Shown piece by piece: positions 1 to 7,007 of a stretch of DNA of 50,389 nucleotides. The stretch is taken from assembly GCA_050730835.1 (NCBI GenBank), contig JBOHNS010000024.1:1-50389 (forward strand). The letters are read 5' to 3'. A model generated the notes under the pieces. It was not told the DNA's origin, did no database searches, and was given only the letters and a program-made list of their open reading frames with translations. The stretch is from JBOHNS01 sp050730835 (GTDB lineage: Bacteria; Patescibacteriota; Saccharimonadia; Saccharimonadales; UBA4665). A program made the translations under genes and the position numbers. The first letter of the stretch is position 1. Each line of letters starts with the position of its first letter.

Positions 1-81
1 TCGCAGCGAATAACCTTTACTGCGCAGAATAGCAATCTCATTCCGCTCATCTTTGCTGATGTGAGTGTAGCTTTTTTCATA
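1..81 (-). mobile_element. Possible IS30-family transposase N-terminus, cut by the window edge
   Basis: Read on the minus strand from 81, one frame gives about 27 residues containing SYTHISKDERNEIAILRSKG. This resembles the N-terminal helix-turn-helix of IS30-type transposases (an S/T-H-[IL]-x-x-[DE]-E-R pattern followed by a G-Y-S-hydrophobic turn). The frame has no ATG, GTG or TTG: it opens after a TAG. An ATG at 80-78 lies in the neighbouring frame, just before a run of six A. Either the start is frameshifted, the copy is dead, or expression uses slippage at the A run. The rest lies outside the window, so the family call rests on one short motif. Confidence 0.4.
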
Positions 82-199
82 ACCCTAGCATAACAAAGTG
101 TTCGGCTTCAAAACCGCATTTAGGAAACTCCTTGGCCTCTTTGCTAGTTATTTCCAGCTCACCGCCACCATGTCCCGGTACACTAACTTTTGCTTTCAC
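77..199 (-). CDS. Small ORF (40 aa) overlapping the methyltransferase stop
   Basis: A GTG at 199-197 overlaps the TGA of the DNA methyltransferase as GTGA, a common arrangement for translational coupling. The 40-codon frame is Gly- and Glu/Lys-rich with one Cys and ends in TGA at 79-77, just ahead of the transposase-like sequence. No family is recognised. It could be a genuine coupled small protein, or the remaining 5' end of a larger gene (for example a restriction partner) cut by the transposase-like element. Coding support is only the overlap and the open frame. Confidence 0.28.
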   Translation of the reverse strand: MKAKVSVPGHGGGELEITSKEAKEFPKCGFEAEHFVMLGL

Positions 200-1824
200 T
201 TAGTGGCTTTCTTGTAGATTTCGAAAGGTAGTTGGGCGAAAACTATGTTGTACTCGGTTAGGTGGTCGGCGTCTAGGTATTTTGCTGGGGCGAAGATTAG
301 GCGGGGTTTGCCGGAAAAAGGTGGTAGGTTTTTGGCTCGGTCTAGGTTTAGGGCGGTGGATTTTAGGTAGGTTAGGTCGGGTTTGTAGAACAAATAGACT
401 TGGTAGTTGGCGCTAGTGCCTATGAAGTTTTTGGATTCGTCTATCTGGGATTCGTTGAATTCTTCGCCGGTGGCGGTGTAGAAAAGATAGCGCGCCATTT
501 GGGCGAAGCTGGGCAGGTTTTTGCCACTTAGGATTCCGGCTTCGTCTATGGCGTCGCCTAGGCTAAAGTAGCTAAATGAGCCGCCTAAACCATTTTTTAG
601 ATTTTCATTCTTAGAATTTGGCACGCCTTTTATCACGCGGCGGATGCGCTCGGCTGTGATTTTGTTGGCGTAATCTTCCATTTCTACCAAAATAAATTTG
701 CGGTTGCCGCCGTCTTCTTTATTGAGTTCCAAAACCGCCTGCGCCGTCGTCCCCGAACCAGCAAAAGAATCTAAAACGATAGAATTTTCATCTGTTGATA
801 ATTCTAAAATCCTTTTAATTAAACTTACTGGCTTGGGCGTAGCGAACGGATCGTCTGACTCTGGAAAAATTTCTTTAACAGACCGTTTTGCGTCATCGTT
901 ACTACCAACTTCATTGTAGAGCCAGATTGTTTTTGGAATTACACCTTCTGTCATTTCCGACAAATATCTTTTCATTCTTGGCACTGCCGTGCCATTAGAT
1001 CCAAACCAAATTCTACTTTCTGTGTCTGATTTTTCAAGAGTCGCAAAACTATAGCGCGGAAACGTACCCGCCGGAGGCTTCCAATTAACTCCGTTCTTAA
1101 ACTCAAATTCATATGTCTTGTCTGTGCCACTTTTAGCGTGTAGTGGTTGAGACATCCAGGAACCCTTAGGATCATTATCTGGGTTTGCGTATCTAGCGTC
1201 TTGCGCCTCGCTGCGTTTTAGTCCATTTAACTGAAAGCCTGTAGTTTTGTCGCCACCAATTCTGTTTTTGGCATAGCAAATTATAAAATCGTGATTGGCA
1301 GAAAAATATTTAGCGTCGTTACTTTGCGTATATTTTTTCTGCCAAATAATATTAGTAATAAAATTTTCTTCGCCGAAGATTTCGTCCATTAGGCTGCGCA
1401 AATGGTGTTGTTCGTTGTCGTCTATGGAAACGAAAATCGCGCCGTCGTCCGACAGAAGTTCGCGGAGGAGTTTTAGGCGCGGAGTCATCATGGCTAGCCA
1501 TTTGTCGTGGCGGGTTAGGTCTTCGCTGTCGACGGTTTTGCCGAGCCAATCTTTGATCATGGGCGAGCTGACGTTATCGCTGTATTTCCAGCCTTCGTTG
1601 CCGGTGTTGTACGGCGGGTCGATGTAAATGCATTTTACTTTGCCGGCGTAGGTTGGTAGCAACGCCTTCAGCGCTTTCAGGTTGTCGCCCTGGATTATCA
1701 AATTGTCGTTTAGACTAACTTTGTCTGTTAAACTTTTGTCTTTATGCGGCACTAGCTCGTGATATTCCACGCCAAGATGATGATTCCAAACAATCGACTT
1801 ACCCTTAAACTGAATTTGCGCCAT
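196..1824 (-). CDS. Site-specific DNA adenine methyltransferase (type III Mod-like, beta class)
   Basis: The product is a 542-residue S-adenosylmethionine-dependent DNA N6-adenine methyltransferase. Catalytic motif IV DPPYNTG lies at residues 69-75. The SAM-binding motif I DSFAGSGTT lies much later, at 352-360, and this IV-before-I order defines the beta class used by type III Mod subunits. The central residues 160-330 are the likely target-recognition region. The start is supported by GGAG six bases before the ATG. In type III systems a Res helicase-nuclease follows mod; here the gene is followed by a 40-codon ORF and a transposase-like fragment, so the enzyme looks like an orphan or a broken system. 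A Fic gene lies upstream on the same strand. Enzyme class is certain; target and partner are unknown. Confidence 0.92.
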   Translation of the reverse strand: MAQIQFKGKSIVWNHHLGVEYHELVPHKDKSLTDKVSLNDNLIIQGDNLKALKALLPTYAGKVKCIYIDPPYNTGNEGWKYSDNVSSPMIKDWLGKTVDSEDLTRHDKWLAMMTPRLKLLRELLSDDGAIFVSIDDNEQHHLRSLMDEIFGEENFITNIIWQKKYTQSNDAKYFSANHDFIICYAKNRIGGDKTTGFQLNGLKRSEAQDARYANPDNDPKGSWMSQPLHAKSGTDKTYEFEFKNGVNWKPPAGTFPRYSFATLEKSDTESRIWFGSNGTAVPRMKRYLSEMTEGVIPKTIWLYNEVGSNDDAKRSVKEIFPESDDPFATPKPVSLIKRILELSTDENSIVLDSFAGSGTTAQAVLELNKEDGGNRKFILVEMEDYANKITAERIRRVIKGVPNSKNENLKNGLGGSFSYFSLGDAIDEAGILSGKNLPSFAQMARYLFYTATGEEFNESQIDESKNFIGTSANYQVYLFYKPDLTYLKSTALNLDRAKNLPPFSGKPRLIFAPAKYLDADHLTEYNIVFAQLPFEIYKKATK

Positions 1825-1891
1825 TTTTTCTCCAATTCTGAATCCAGAATACCATTTTTGCCTCTGTTTTGGAATGAATTGATTGAACTAG

Positions 1892-2767
1892 CTATCGTCT
1901 TACGGCGATTTTCCAGGTGCCTTTTTCGCGGAAGGCTGGAATGGTTTGGCGGCGGGCGGCGTTTAGTTGCGAATTGACGGCTAGGTTTTTTTGCTTGGCA
2001 TAGTCTGTCAGTTTGATAATCTCAGAGCCTTTCAGATACGCCAAACGTTTGTGAAGCGACTCCTGCAAAGCTAGAACTAACAAGTTTGCCATGCCGCCGG
2101 CATTTTTATTATCTACGTACTGCGCAAATAGCGGGTAGTAATCATTATGCTTGCCCTTATTGCGAATAATAATTGGCGGATATCCCAGCGCCGCCAGTTG
2201 CAAGTTAATCAGCACGCGGCCAATCCGCCCATTACCATCGTTAAACGGATGAATGCGCTCGAACTCGGCATGAAATTCCGCGATATTATCTAAAAAGTAA
2301 TGGTCGTGGCCGCTTAGGTATTTGCTCAATAAATTATCCAATAGCCGCGGCAAATGTTCCGGAGCTGGCGCGATATGGCTGCCAATTCGAACGTATTCGT
2401 GCTGTTTACGCAGGCGACCCGCTATACTATCATCGATCCCGCCAATTAGCATTTGATGCAATAGCAATATGTTTTCAACCGTCAGTTGCAAATTTGGCCG
2501 CGAGTCCAGATATTCCGCGACGCGCGCCAGGTTTTTGGCCTCGTACAGTTCGCGCACAGACACATCGCGCATTACCTCCTGCTCTAGCAAAATCTTTTCG
2601 GTTTCTTTGAGCGTTAATGTAGAATTTTCGATGGCGTTTGAGTTATAAACCAGCTCGGGTAACTCAGTCTCTTCGAGCATCGCGAGCAAAGATTCTTTAC
2701 CGCGCTTCAACTGCTCAAATTCTTTTTTGAGCTGAGCAATTTTAGTTTTATTTGCCTGGCTAATCAT
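1892..2767 (-). CDS. Fic family protein (AMP transferase, class II with inhibitory helix)
   Basis: Fic enzymes usually transfer AMP from ATP to hydroxyl side chains of target proteins. The full active-site motif HPFNDGNGRIGR is at residues 173-184, with the catalytic His at 173. An N-terminal inhibitory helix motif [ST]xxxE[GN] is visible at residues 43-48 (S43, E47, N48), which places the protein in the self-inhibited class with an N-terminal helix. Its length of 291 residues suits stand-alone Fic proteins, and the last ~60 residues may form a winged helix. A TATAAT six bases before the ATG gives a leaderless promoter. The target is unknown and no antitoxin-like partner gene is adjacent, consistent with the inhibitory helix being in cis. 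Confidence 0.93.
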   Translation of the reverse strand: MISQANKTKIAQLKKEFEQLKRGKESLLAMLEETELPELVYNSNAIENSTLTLKETEKILLEQEVMRDVSVRELYEAKNLARVAEYLDSRPNLQLTVENILLLHQMLIGGIDDSIAGRLRKQHEYVRIGSHIAPAPEHLPRLLDNLLSKYLSGHDHYFLDNIAEFHAEFERIHPFNDGNGRIGRVLINLQLAALGYPPIIIRNKGKHNDYYPLFAQYVDNKNAGGMANLLVLALQESLHKRLAYLKGSEIIKLTDYAKQKNLAVNSQLNAARRQTIPAFREKGTWKIAVRR

Positions 2768-2802
2768 AGCTTGATTATAGCAATATTCACGCTAAAATGC
2801 AA
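2765..2802 (-). promoter_or_regulatory. Leaderless promoter of the fic gene
   Basis: On the minus strand, TATAAT at 2779-2774 is preceded after 17 bases by TTGCAT (a partial -35). The ATG at 2767 lies only six bases downstream of the -10 box, so transcription should start at or next to the start codon. No Shine-Dalgarno sequence fits. Confidence 0.6.
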
Positions 2803-2900
2803 TAAAACCGTTAATTTTATGCGAATTTACTATAAATTCACACATCTTAAGTTTCATATTCGATCTTTTTTTAAGTTTTCTGATTTTGGTTTAGAGTGAA

Positions 2901-2937
2901 ATAGCTTACAGAAATAGCCATGGTGGCAAAGTATTAT
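2901..2937 (+). promoter_or_regulatory. Conserved upstream element of mini-protein copy 1
   Basis: ATAGCTTACAGA at 2901-2912 and GTATTAT at 2931-2937 match, at almost the same spacing, ATAGCTGACAGA at 4253-4264 and GTATTAT at 4284-4290 upstream of the second copy. Conservation of both blocks suggests a shared promoter (TATTAT as -10). The distance from CTTACA to TATTAT is longer than ideal for a sigma-70 -35/-10 pair, so the upstream block may be an activator site. Confidence 0.4.
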
Positions 2938-2977
2938 GATTATGGTAGTGTTAATTAAAATATTAGGAGTAAATTCA

Positions 2978-3085
2978 ATGTCAGCTTCACAGAAAAATTG
3001 GAAAAAGATTGCCGAGCAAGAATTTAAGGCCATGGACAAATCATGGCAGCGCGAATGGCAGAATTTGCGCAAGCGCGCCAGCTAG
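2978..3085 (+). CDS. Trp-rich basic mini-protein, copy 1 (35 aa), unrecognised family
   Basis: A 35-codon ORF starts at an ATG with a good ribosome site (AGGAGT, seven bases upstream) and ends TAG. The product starts MSASQKNWKKIAEQEF and contains two WQ pairs and a basic C-terminus, predicting one amphipathic helix with no membrane segment. A second locus at 4333-4432 encodes a clearly related sequence sharing the pattern KN[WY]KKIA..EF.AM.K.WQR.WQ.LR.RA. The upstream blocks are also conserved. That protein-level similarity is the evidence for coding. Function is unknown; a nucleic-acid- or membrane-surface-binding helix is a guess. The two copies flank the DsbA-fold gene and a 99-residue membrane protein. 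Confidence 0.72.
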   Translation: MSASQKNWKKIAEQEFKAMDKSWQREWQNLRKRAS

Positions 3086-3188
3086 CTTTAGGCTTAGGCG
3101 TGATTGGCTAGTGCTGCAAAGTTTTAGTGGTTATGATTTCGGCCTAGATTGTTTAAGATTTTAAGTCGAATTTGGCGTCATAAGCGGC

Positions 3189-3207
3189 TATAATTGTTTT
3201 AGTTATG
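3189..3207 (+). promoter_or_regulatory. Near-leaderless promoter of the DsbA-fold gene
   Basis: TATAAT at 3189-3194 lies ten bases before the ATG at 3205, so the transcript would have a leader of only a few bases. No convincing -35 or Shine-Dalgarno sequence is seen. Confidence 0.5.
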
Positions 3208-3831
3208 AAGGTTAGTTTTTATTTTGATCCGTGTTGCCCGTTTTGCTGGATCACCAGCCGCTGGTTGGTGATGGTTTGCGAACAGCGCGATCTGCAGGTG
3301 GCTTGGCAGCCGTTTAGTTTGATGCTAAAAAACGGCGACCAGGACGCGACCAGCGATATGGCCAAAACCCATCAGGCGGCGCACCGCGTCAACCGCGTCA
3401 TGCTAGCCGCCAATCAACAGCACAGCACCAGCTTGATTGATTTGTATAGCAGTTTTGGCAGCGCCAATCATCTCGACAAACACAAGTTTAACAATGACTT
3501 AATCCGCAGAATAATTGAGCTATACCATTTGCCAGCCGAGCTGTTGGCCGCGGCCGACGATCATGCACTGGACAATGATTTGCAAAAAATTATCGACGAA
3601 GCGGTGGCCGTGGCCGGTGATGACATCGGCGTGCCGACCATCGTTTTCGCCGCCGATGACGGATCGAAGAGCGGCTTTTTCGGCCCCGTTTTACAATCAA
3701 TGCCTAGTGTTAAAGACGGCCTGCAGTTATGGGACAGCTTGAGCCAACTCGCCAGCGACAAAAATTTCTACGAACTAAAACGCTCGCGCCCGGCCGGCGG
3801 TCCAGACGTTGCCAGCACGGCCGAGCAATAA
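3205..3831 (+). CDS. DsbA-fold thiol oxidoreductase (Rv2466c / mycothiol nitroreductase-like)
   Basis: The 208-residue protein opens with a thioredoxin-fold strand followed by the redox motif CPFC at residues 11-14 in the context FDPCCPFCWITSRW. This is the hallmark of the DsbA-like family that includes actinobacterial Rv2466c and FrnE-like enzymes. A cis-proline loop, GVPTIVF, follows in the C-terminal half, after the helical insertion typical of DsbA folds. No signal peptide is present, so it should act in the cytoplasm. Substrate is unknown; reduction of disulfides or electrophiles is the family-based expectation. The adjacent Cys10 gives an unusual C-C-P-F-C run. The gene is flanked by the two mini-protein copies and converges with the downstream membrane protein. 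Confidence 0.85.
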   Translation: MKVSFYFDPCCPFCWITSRWLVMVCEQRDLQVAWQPFSLMLKNGDQDATSDMAKTHQAAHRVNRVMLAANQQHSTSLIDLYSSFGSANHLDKHKFNNDLIRRIIELYHLPAELLAAADDHALDNDLQKIIDEAVAVAGDDIGVPTIVFAADDGSKSGFFGPVLQSMPSVKDGLQLWDSLSQLASDKNFYELKRSRPAGGPDVASTAEQ

Positions 3832-3850
3832 TTAACTTCCAGGCAGCTTT

Positions 3851-4150
3851 TTACTTTTTAGGCGTATTATTTTCAGGATGAGCTGAGCAGTTTTGCGCTA
3901 GCAGCACAGCCATAGCCAGTCCCGCCACGGCGAAGCAGCCGAAGGCGCGGAAAAGATGCAAATGCGGATGCGCGTAGTGAATAAAAATGACGGCTACAAC
4001 CAAATTTATCCAGCCCCAGGCGACATTTATGGCAGCGCTGGAGCCTTTGCCAAACGGCGTCTGATGGCGCTGGCCAGTCACGCCCTTAACAAAATGCGGC
4101 ACACCGTTAGCCGCAAACAGCCCGCTTAATACGCTAAATAAATACAGCAT
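3851..4150 (-). CDS. Small membrane protein (99 aa), uncharacterised family
   Basis: Three hydrophobic segments are visible: residues 1-20, about 38-57, and about 68-86. A loop after the first segment carries NGVPHFVKGVTGQ and a TPFG motif, which I associate with an uncharacterised family of small integral membrane proteins, without a known function. The C-terminus is short and polar. The gene converges with the DsbA-fold gene, leaving a 19-base gap without an obvious hairpin. The ATG is preceded by AGGAG (4160-4156 on the minus strand), a good ribosome site. Membrane location is well supported, the role is not. Confidence 0.75.
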   Translation of the reverse strand: MLYLFSVLSGLFAANGVPHFVKGVTGQRHQTPFGKGSSAAINVAWGWINLVVAVIFIHYAHPHLHLFRAFGCFAVAGLAMAVLLAQNCSAHPENNTPKK

Positions 4151-4252
4151 CGTCGTAACACTCCTTTAATTATTTTACTTTTTATTCTACACTGCCGGCG
4201 CAAATATTTTTACATTTAATTTGCTTTTATAAATATTAAAAGCCGTGGTGCA

Positions 4253-4290
4253 ATAGCTGACAGACTTATGGCCGGGTAGCCGAGTATTAT
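4253..4290 (+). promoter_or_regulatory. Conserved upstream element of mini-protein copy 2
   Basis: ATAGCTGACAGA at 4253-4264 (11 of 12 identical to copy 1) and GTATTAT at 4284-4290 repeat the pair found ahead of the first mini-protein gene. The spacing differs by a single base. Confidence 0.4.
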
Positions 4291-4332
4291 AAATGATGTT
4301 TTTCTCAAGGCTAACGATTGGAGTTGTTGTAG

Positions 4333-4432
4333 GTGTCAAAAAAACTACAAAAAGATTGCGGATAAAGAATTCCAGGCCATGGGTAAGGCTTGGCAGAGAC
4401 AATGGCAAGAACTGCGCCCGCGCGCGAACTAG
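4333..4432 (+). pseudogene. Trp-rich mini-protein, copy 2, frameshifted at an A7 run
   Basis: A GTG at 4333 has TTGGAG nine bases upstream, but its frame meets a TAA after ten codons. The next frame encodes KNYKKIADKEFQAMGKAWQR and continues to a TAG at 4430-4432, closely matching copy 1 at 2978-3085. If the seven-A run at 4338-4344 had six A, GTG TCA would read straight into this frame, giving a 32-residue protein. The copy is therefore either a recent pseudogene, a sequencing slip in a homopolymer, or expressed by slippage on A7. No in-frame start exists upstream of the conserved part. It converges with glyQS three bases further on. Confidence 0.65.
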
Positions 4433-4435
4433 TTT

Positions 4436-5737
4436 TTAGCCGCCAATTGTGCTGAGCAGGTTGTCGATTTTTATGCGCTTTTGTTCGGTGGTGTCGCGGT
4501 CGCGCACGGTTACATCATTACTAGCCAGGCTGTCGAAATCGATGGTGACGCACTGCGGCGTGCCGATTTCGTCTTGGCGGCGATAGCGTTTGCCGATATT
4601 GCCATTGTCGTCATACATAACATTGCCGAAGTTTGTTTTTAGCATTTGGTAAACTGCTTGGGCTTTGGCGACGAGTTCTGGCTTGTTTTTCAGTAGCGGG
4701 CTGACAGCGACTTTCACGGGCGCCAAATGGTTGGGCAATTTTAGGTATGTACGTTTTTCGCCGTTAATTTCGTCTTCCGCGAACGCGGCCGACAAAACCG
4801 CCATCAGCGCCCGCTCGACGCCAAAACTGGGTTCGATAACGTGCGGCACAAATGGCGCGCCGTCGCCTTTTGGCCGATATTCCATACTTTTGCCGCTATT
4901 ATTTTGGATATTCATAAGATCAAAATCGGTGCGATAAGCTAGGCCTAAAAGTTCTTCACGGCCAATCGGAAAATCATATTCAAAGTCAATGGTACGCTTG
5001 GAATAATGTGCCCGCTCGTCGTTCGGAACTTCTAGTTCATGAATTTTTTCAGCCGGCAAACCCAGCGCATCGCACCATTGGTGAACCAGCGCTATCCATT
5101 TTTCAAATTCAGCTTGCCAATTGTCAGGGCGCACAAAATATTCAATTTCCATTTGCTCGAATTCGCGAGATCGAAACACAAAATCCCGCGGGCTAATTTC
5201 ATTCCGAAAAGCCTTGCCCTGCTGCGCCAAACCAAACGGCAAATCCGGATAAAAATTATCAACCACATTGCGAAAATTAGTAAAAATTCCCTGCGCCGTC
5301 TCCGGCCGCAAATAGCTAATTGAAGTTTCGTCTGGCGTCGGCCCGACACTAGTTTTGAACATCATATTGAATTGTTTTGGCTCGCCAAACGTGTCTTTTT
5401 GACCGCAAGTTGGACATTTTGATACATCGATTTTATCGGCACGAAAACGATTGTGGCAATTGGAGCATTCCACTAGCGGATCGGTAAATGTTTCGGTGTG
5501 GCCGGACGCTTGCCAGACTTTTTGGTTCATCAAAATCGCGGCGTCAACGCCAAACATATCATCGCGCTCCAAAACAAACATTTGCCACCAGAGTTGCATA
5601 ATGTTGCGCTTCAAGCTAACGCCCAGCGGGCCATAATCCCACGTGCCGCTCAAACCGCCATAAACTTCCGAGCCCGGATAAATAAACCCGCGGCGTTTGG
5701 CCAAACTGACAATATCGTCTAATTTCACATCGCTCAT
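4436..5737 (-). CDS. glyQS: Glycyl-tRNA synthetase, alpha2 single-chain type
   Basis: A class II aminoacyl-tRNA synthetase that charges tRNA-Gly. The 433-residue chain is the homodimeric type: N-terminal catalytic segment with YGGLSGTWDYGPLG, a class II motif 2 region around FRNEISPRDFVFRSREFEQ, and a C-terminal anticodon-binding domain. A zinc-ribbon-like insertion CSNCHNRF...CPTCG lies near residues 87-112. The separate glyQ and glyS subunits of many bacteria are not seen. The gene sits 11 bases downstream of recO, so it probably belongs to the sensor-like/receiver/recO transcription unit. Confidence 0.97.
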   Translation of the reverse strand: MSDVKLDDIVSLAKRRGFIYPGSEVYGGLSGTWDYGPLGVSLKRNIMQLWWQMFVLERDDMFGVDAAILMNQKVWQASGHTETFTDPLVECSNCHNRFRADKIDVSKCPTCGQKDTFGEPKQFNMMFKTSVGPTPDETSISYLRPETAQGIFTNFRNVVDNFYPDLPFGLAQQGKAFRNEISPRDFVFRSREFEQMEIEYFVRPDNWQAEFEKWIALVHQWCDALGLPAEKIHELEVPNDERAHYSKRTIDFEYDFPIGREELLGLAYRTDFDLMNIQNNSGKSMEYRPKGDGAPFVPHVIEPSFGVERALMAVLSAAFAEDEINGEKRTYLKLPNHLAPVKVAVSPLLKNKPELVAKAQAVYQMLKTNFGNVMYDDNGNIGKRYRRQDEIGTPQCVTIDFDSLASNDVTVRDRDTTEQKRIKIDNLLSTIGG

Positions 5738-5748
5738 AACATGCTCGA

Positions 5749-6441
5749 TTATAGCCTAAGGTAATTGTTTTTGATAGTTTCAATTAGCGGATTTAGCGAT
5801 TCCGCCAGCTCGGCGCTGGACTGAATTTGGCTCAAGATTTTCGGTTTGTGATGGCTAAAGCCGAGGCGCAAAAACTTTATTTGCTTGGCGCTAAATTGTC
5901 CGTTTTCGGCCGGCAAAAAAGCCATATCATCAAAGCTAAAATTATAATTTTTATCGGCCACAAGTTTTTGGCGGCGCACGTCACTATGCAAATTCGGCGC
6001 GTGGCCGGCTAGCCCAAGCAGCTGCATCAAAAACCACAAATTTATAATTTCTATGGCAATTTCGCAGTTGTTTAAGGCCTCATAGGCTCGGCGCAAAAGT
6101 TCAAAATATTCGGCTTCTGGCGCGTCCTCAGTGTTTTTGTTCAGAAGTTTGATTAGCTCGTAGCCGAGCATGGTGCGCTCGATATTTTTGACGATATTAC
6201 CGTAATGATGACCCATGCGCGCCGAAATTAATGTGCCGATTTCGCTGCGGCCGCGAATGAATGTGATTTGACTAAGGCTAAATAATTCAATGCCGCCGGC
6301 TAATTTGGATTTAGACCGGCGCACGCCCTTGGCGATTAATCTAAGTTTGCCTTGATCGGGCGTTAAAACGGTTAAAATTCGGTCGGCTTCGCCGTAATCG
6401 ATGCGGTTCAAAATAACGCCCGTGGTGATTATTTGGTTCAT
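5749..6441 (-). CDS. recO: DNA repair protein RecO
   Basis: RecO loads RecA on SSB-coated DNA with RecR during gap repair. The protein (230 residues from the preferred start) begins MNQIITTGVILNRIDYGEAD, the typical RecO OB-fold opening, followed by LIAKGVRRSKSKLAGG and a helical domain. The ATG at 6441 overlaps the TGA of the upstream receiver gene as ATGA and is preferred over an upstream start at 6465 that would add eight residues. No CxxC zinc motif is present, as in part of the family. Overlap with a receiver-domain gene is unusual for recO and implies co-translation. Confidence 0.93.
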   Translation of the reverse strand: MNQIITTGVILNRIDYGEADRILTVLTPDQGKLRLIAKGVRRSKSKLAGGIELFSLSQITFIRGRSEIGTLISARMGHHYGNIVKNIERTMLGYELIKLLNKNTEDAPEAEYFELLRRAYEALNNCEIAIEIINLWFLMQLLGLAGHAPNLHSDVRRQKLVADKNYNFSFDDMAFLPAENGQFSAKQIKFLRLGFSHHKPKILSQIQSSAELAESLNPLIETIKNNYLRL

Positions 6442-6836
6442 TGCTTTAGCGCAGGACTCAAACAATTTTCGGCGGCATAAATCAATTGGCTTAAGGTTGT
6501 GCGCGGTTTATATAAATGAGCGCTAATATTTAGATAATCCCAAAAAACGATGTTTTCGTCCGTTTCGGTGGGCGGCACTAAACTATTAATAATCACCGGC
6601 ACGCGCTGCCATTCCGGATAAGATCGGAATTCGTACAAAAATTCCAAGCCGTTATGACCAGCCATTTGCAGCTCTAAAATTATCAAATCCGGCGTTTGTT
6701 GATCGGCCTCATGAATGGCGTCTTGCGCGCCGGTCGCCAATACCACGTCATAACCAGCAGCCGCCAGAGCTTTTTGATAAGCCTCGGCGAGAAACTTGTC
6801 CGGCTCAACTAATAAAATTTTTGTGCGCTTTGTCAT
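6438..6836 (-). CDS. Stand-alone receiver domain with Glu in place of the phospho-Asp
   Basis: The 132-residue protein is one CheY-like receiver domain with no output domain. The acidic pocket is present (E11, D13 in LLVEPDKF), as are a Ser at the switch position (VIINSLV) and the conserved Lys (HLYKP). The acceptor strand, however, reads DLIILELQMAGHNG, putting Glu55 where receivers carry the phosphorylated Asp. Asp-to-Glu changes at this site often mimic constant activation, so the protein is probably not switched by phosphotransfer. It is translationally coupled to recO (ATGA), and a degenerate sensor-kinase gene lies 171 bases upstream on the same strand. Output may be by protein-protein contact. 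Confidence 0.88.
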   Translation of the reverse strand: MTKRTKILLVEPDKFLAEAYQKALAAAGYDVVLATGAQDAIHEADQQTPDLIILELQMAGHNGLEFLYEFRSYPEWQRVPVIINSLVPPTETDENIVFWDYLNISAHLYKPRTTLSQLIYAAENCLSPALKQ

Positions 6837-6839
6837 GTT

Positions 6840-6995
6840 ATATTTTTCATTTATTAATTGCTATTTATCAATTATTTACCATTTGCCATTTATCATTTAA
6901 TGAAGCTGACTTAAAAAAATGACAAGTCAAAATTGAGCAATAATTGGAAATTGAGAATTGGAAGAATTGGGAGAATTGGGAATTGAAAAATAATA
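6840..6995. repeat. AT-rich composite repeat element (class B core)
   Basis: The gap between the two signalling genes holds near-7-base units on the left (TTACCAT, TTGCCAT, TTATCAT around 6878-6898), GAATTGG-type units on the right, and between them the core AAAAATGACAAGTCAAAA at 6915-6932. The same 18-base core with one mismatch occurs at 40126-40143 in the lysS-greA gap, again between AT-rich arms. No gene is seen. Confidence 0.5.
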
Positions 6996-7007
6996 CCATC
7001 CTATCTG

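Noticed and set aside
2854..3072. 72-residue ORF on the minus strand
   Set aside because: It lies opposite the mini-protein gene at 2978-3085, which has a ribosome site and a conserved second copy; the minus-strand reading has neither.
4187..4408. 73-residue ORF on the minus strand
   Set aside because: It overlaps the frameshifted mini-protein copy, whose plus-strand protein similarity explains the sequence better.
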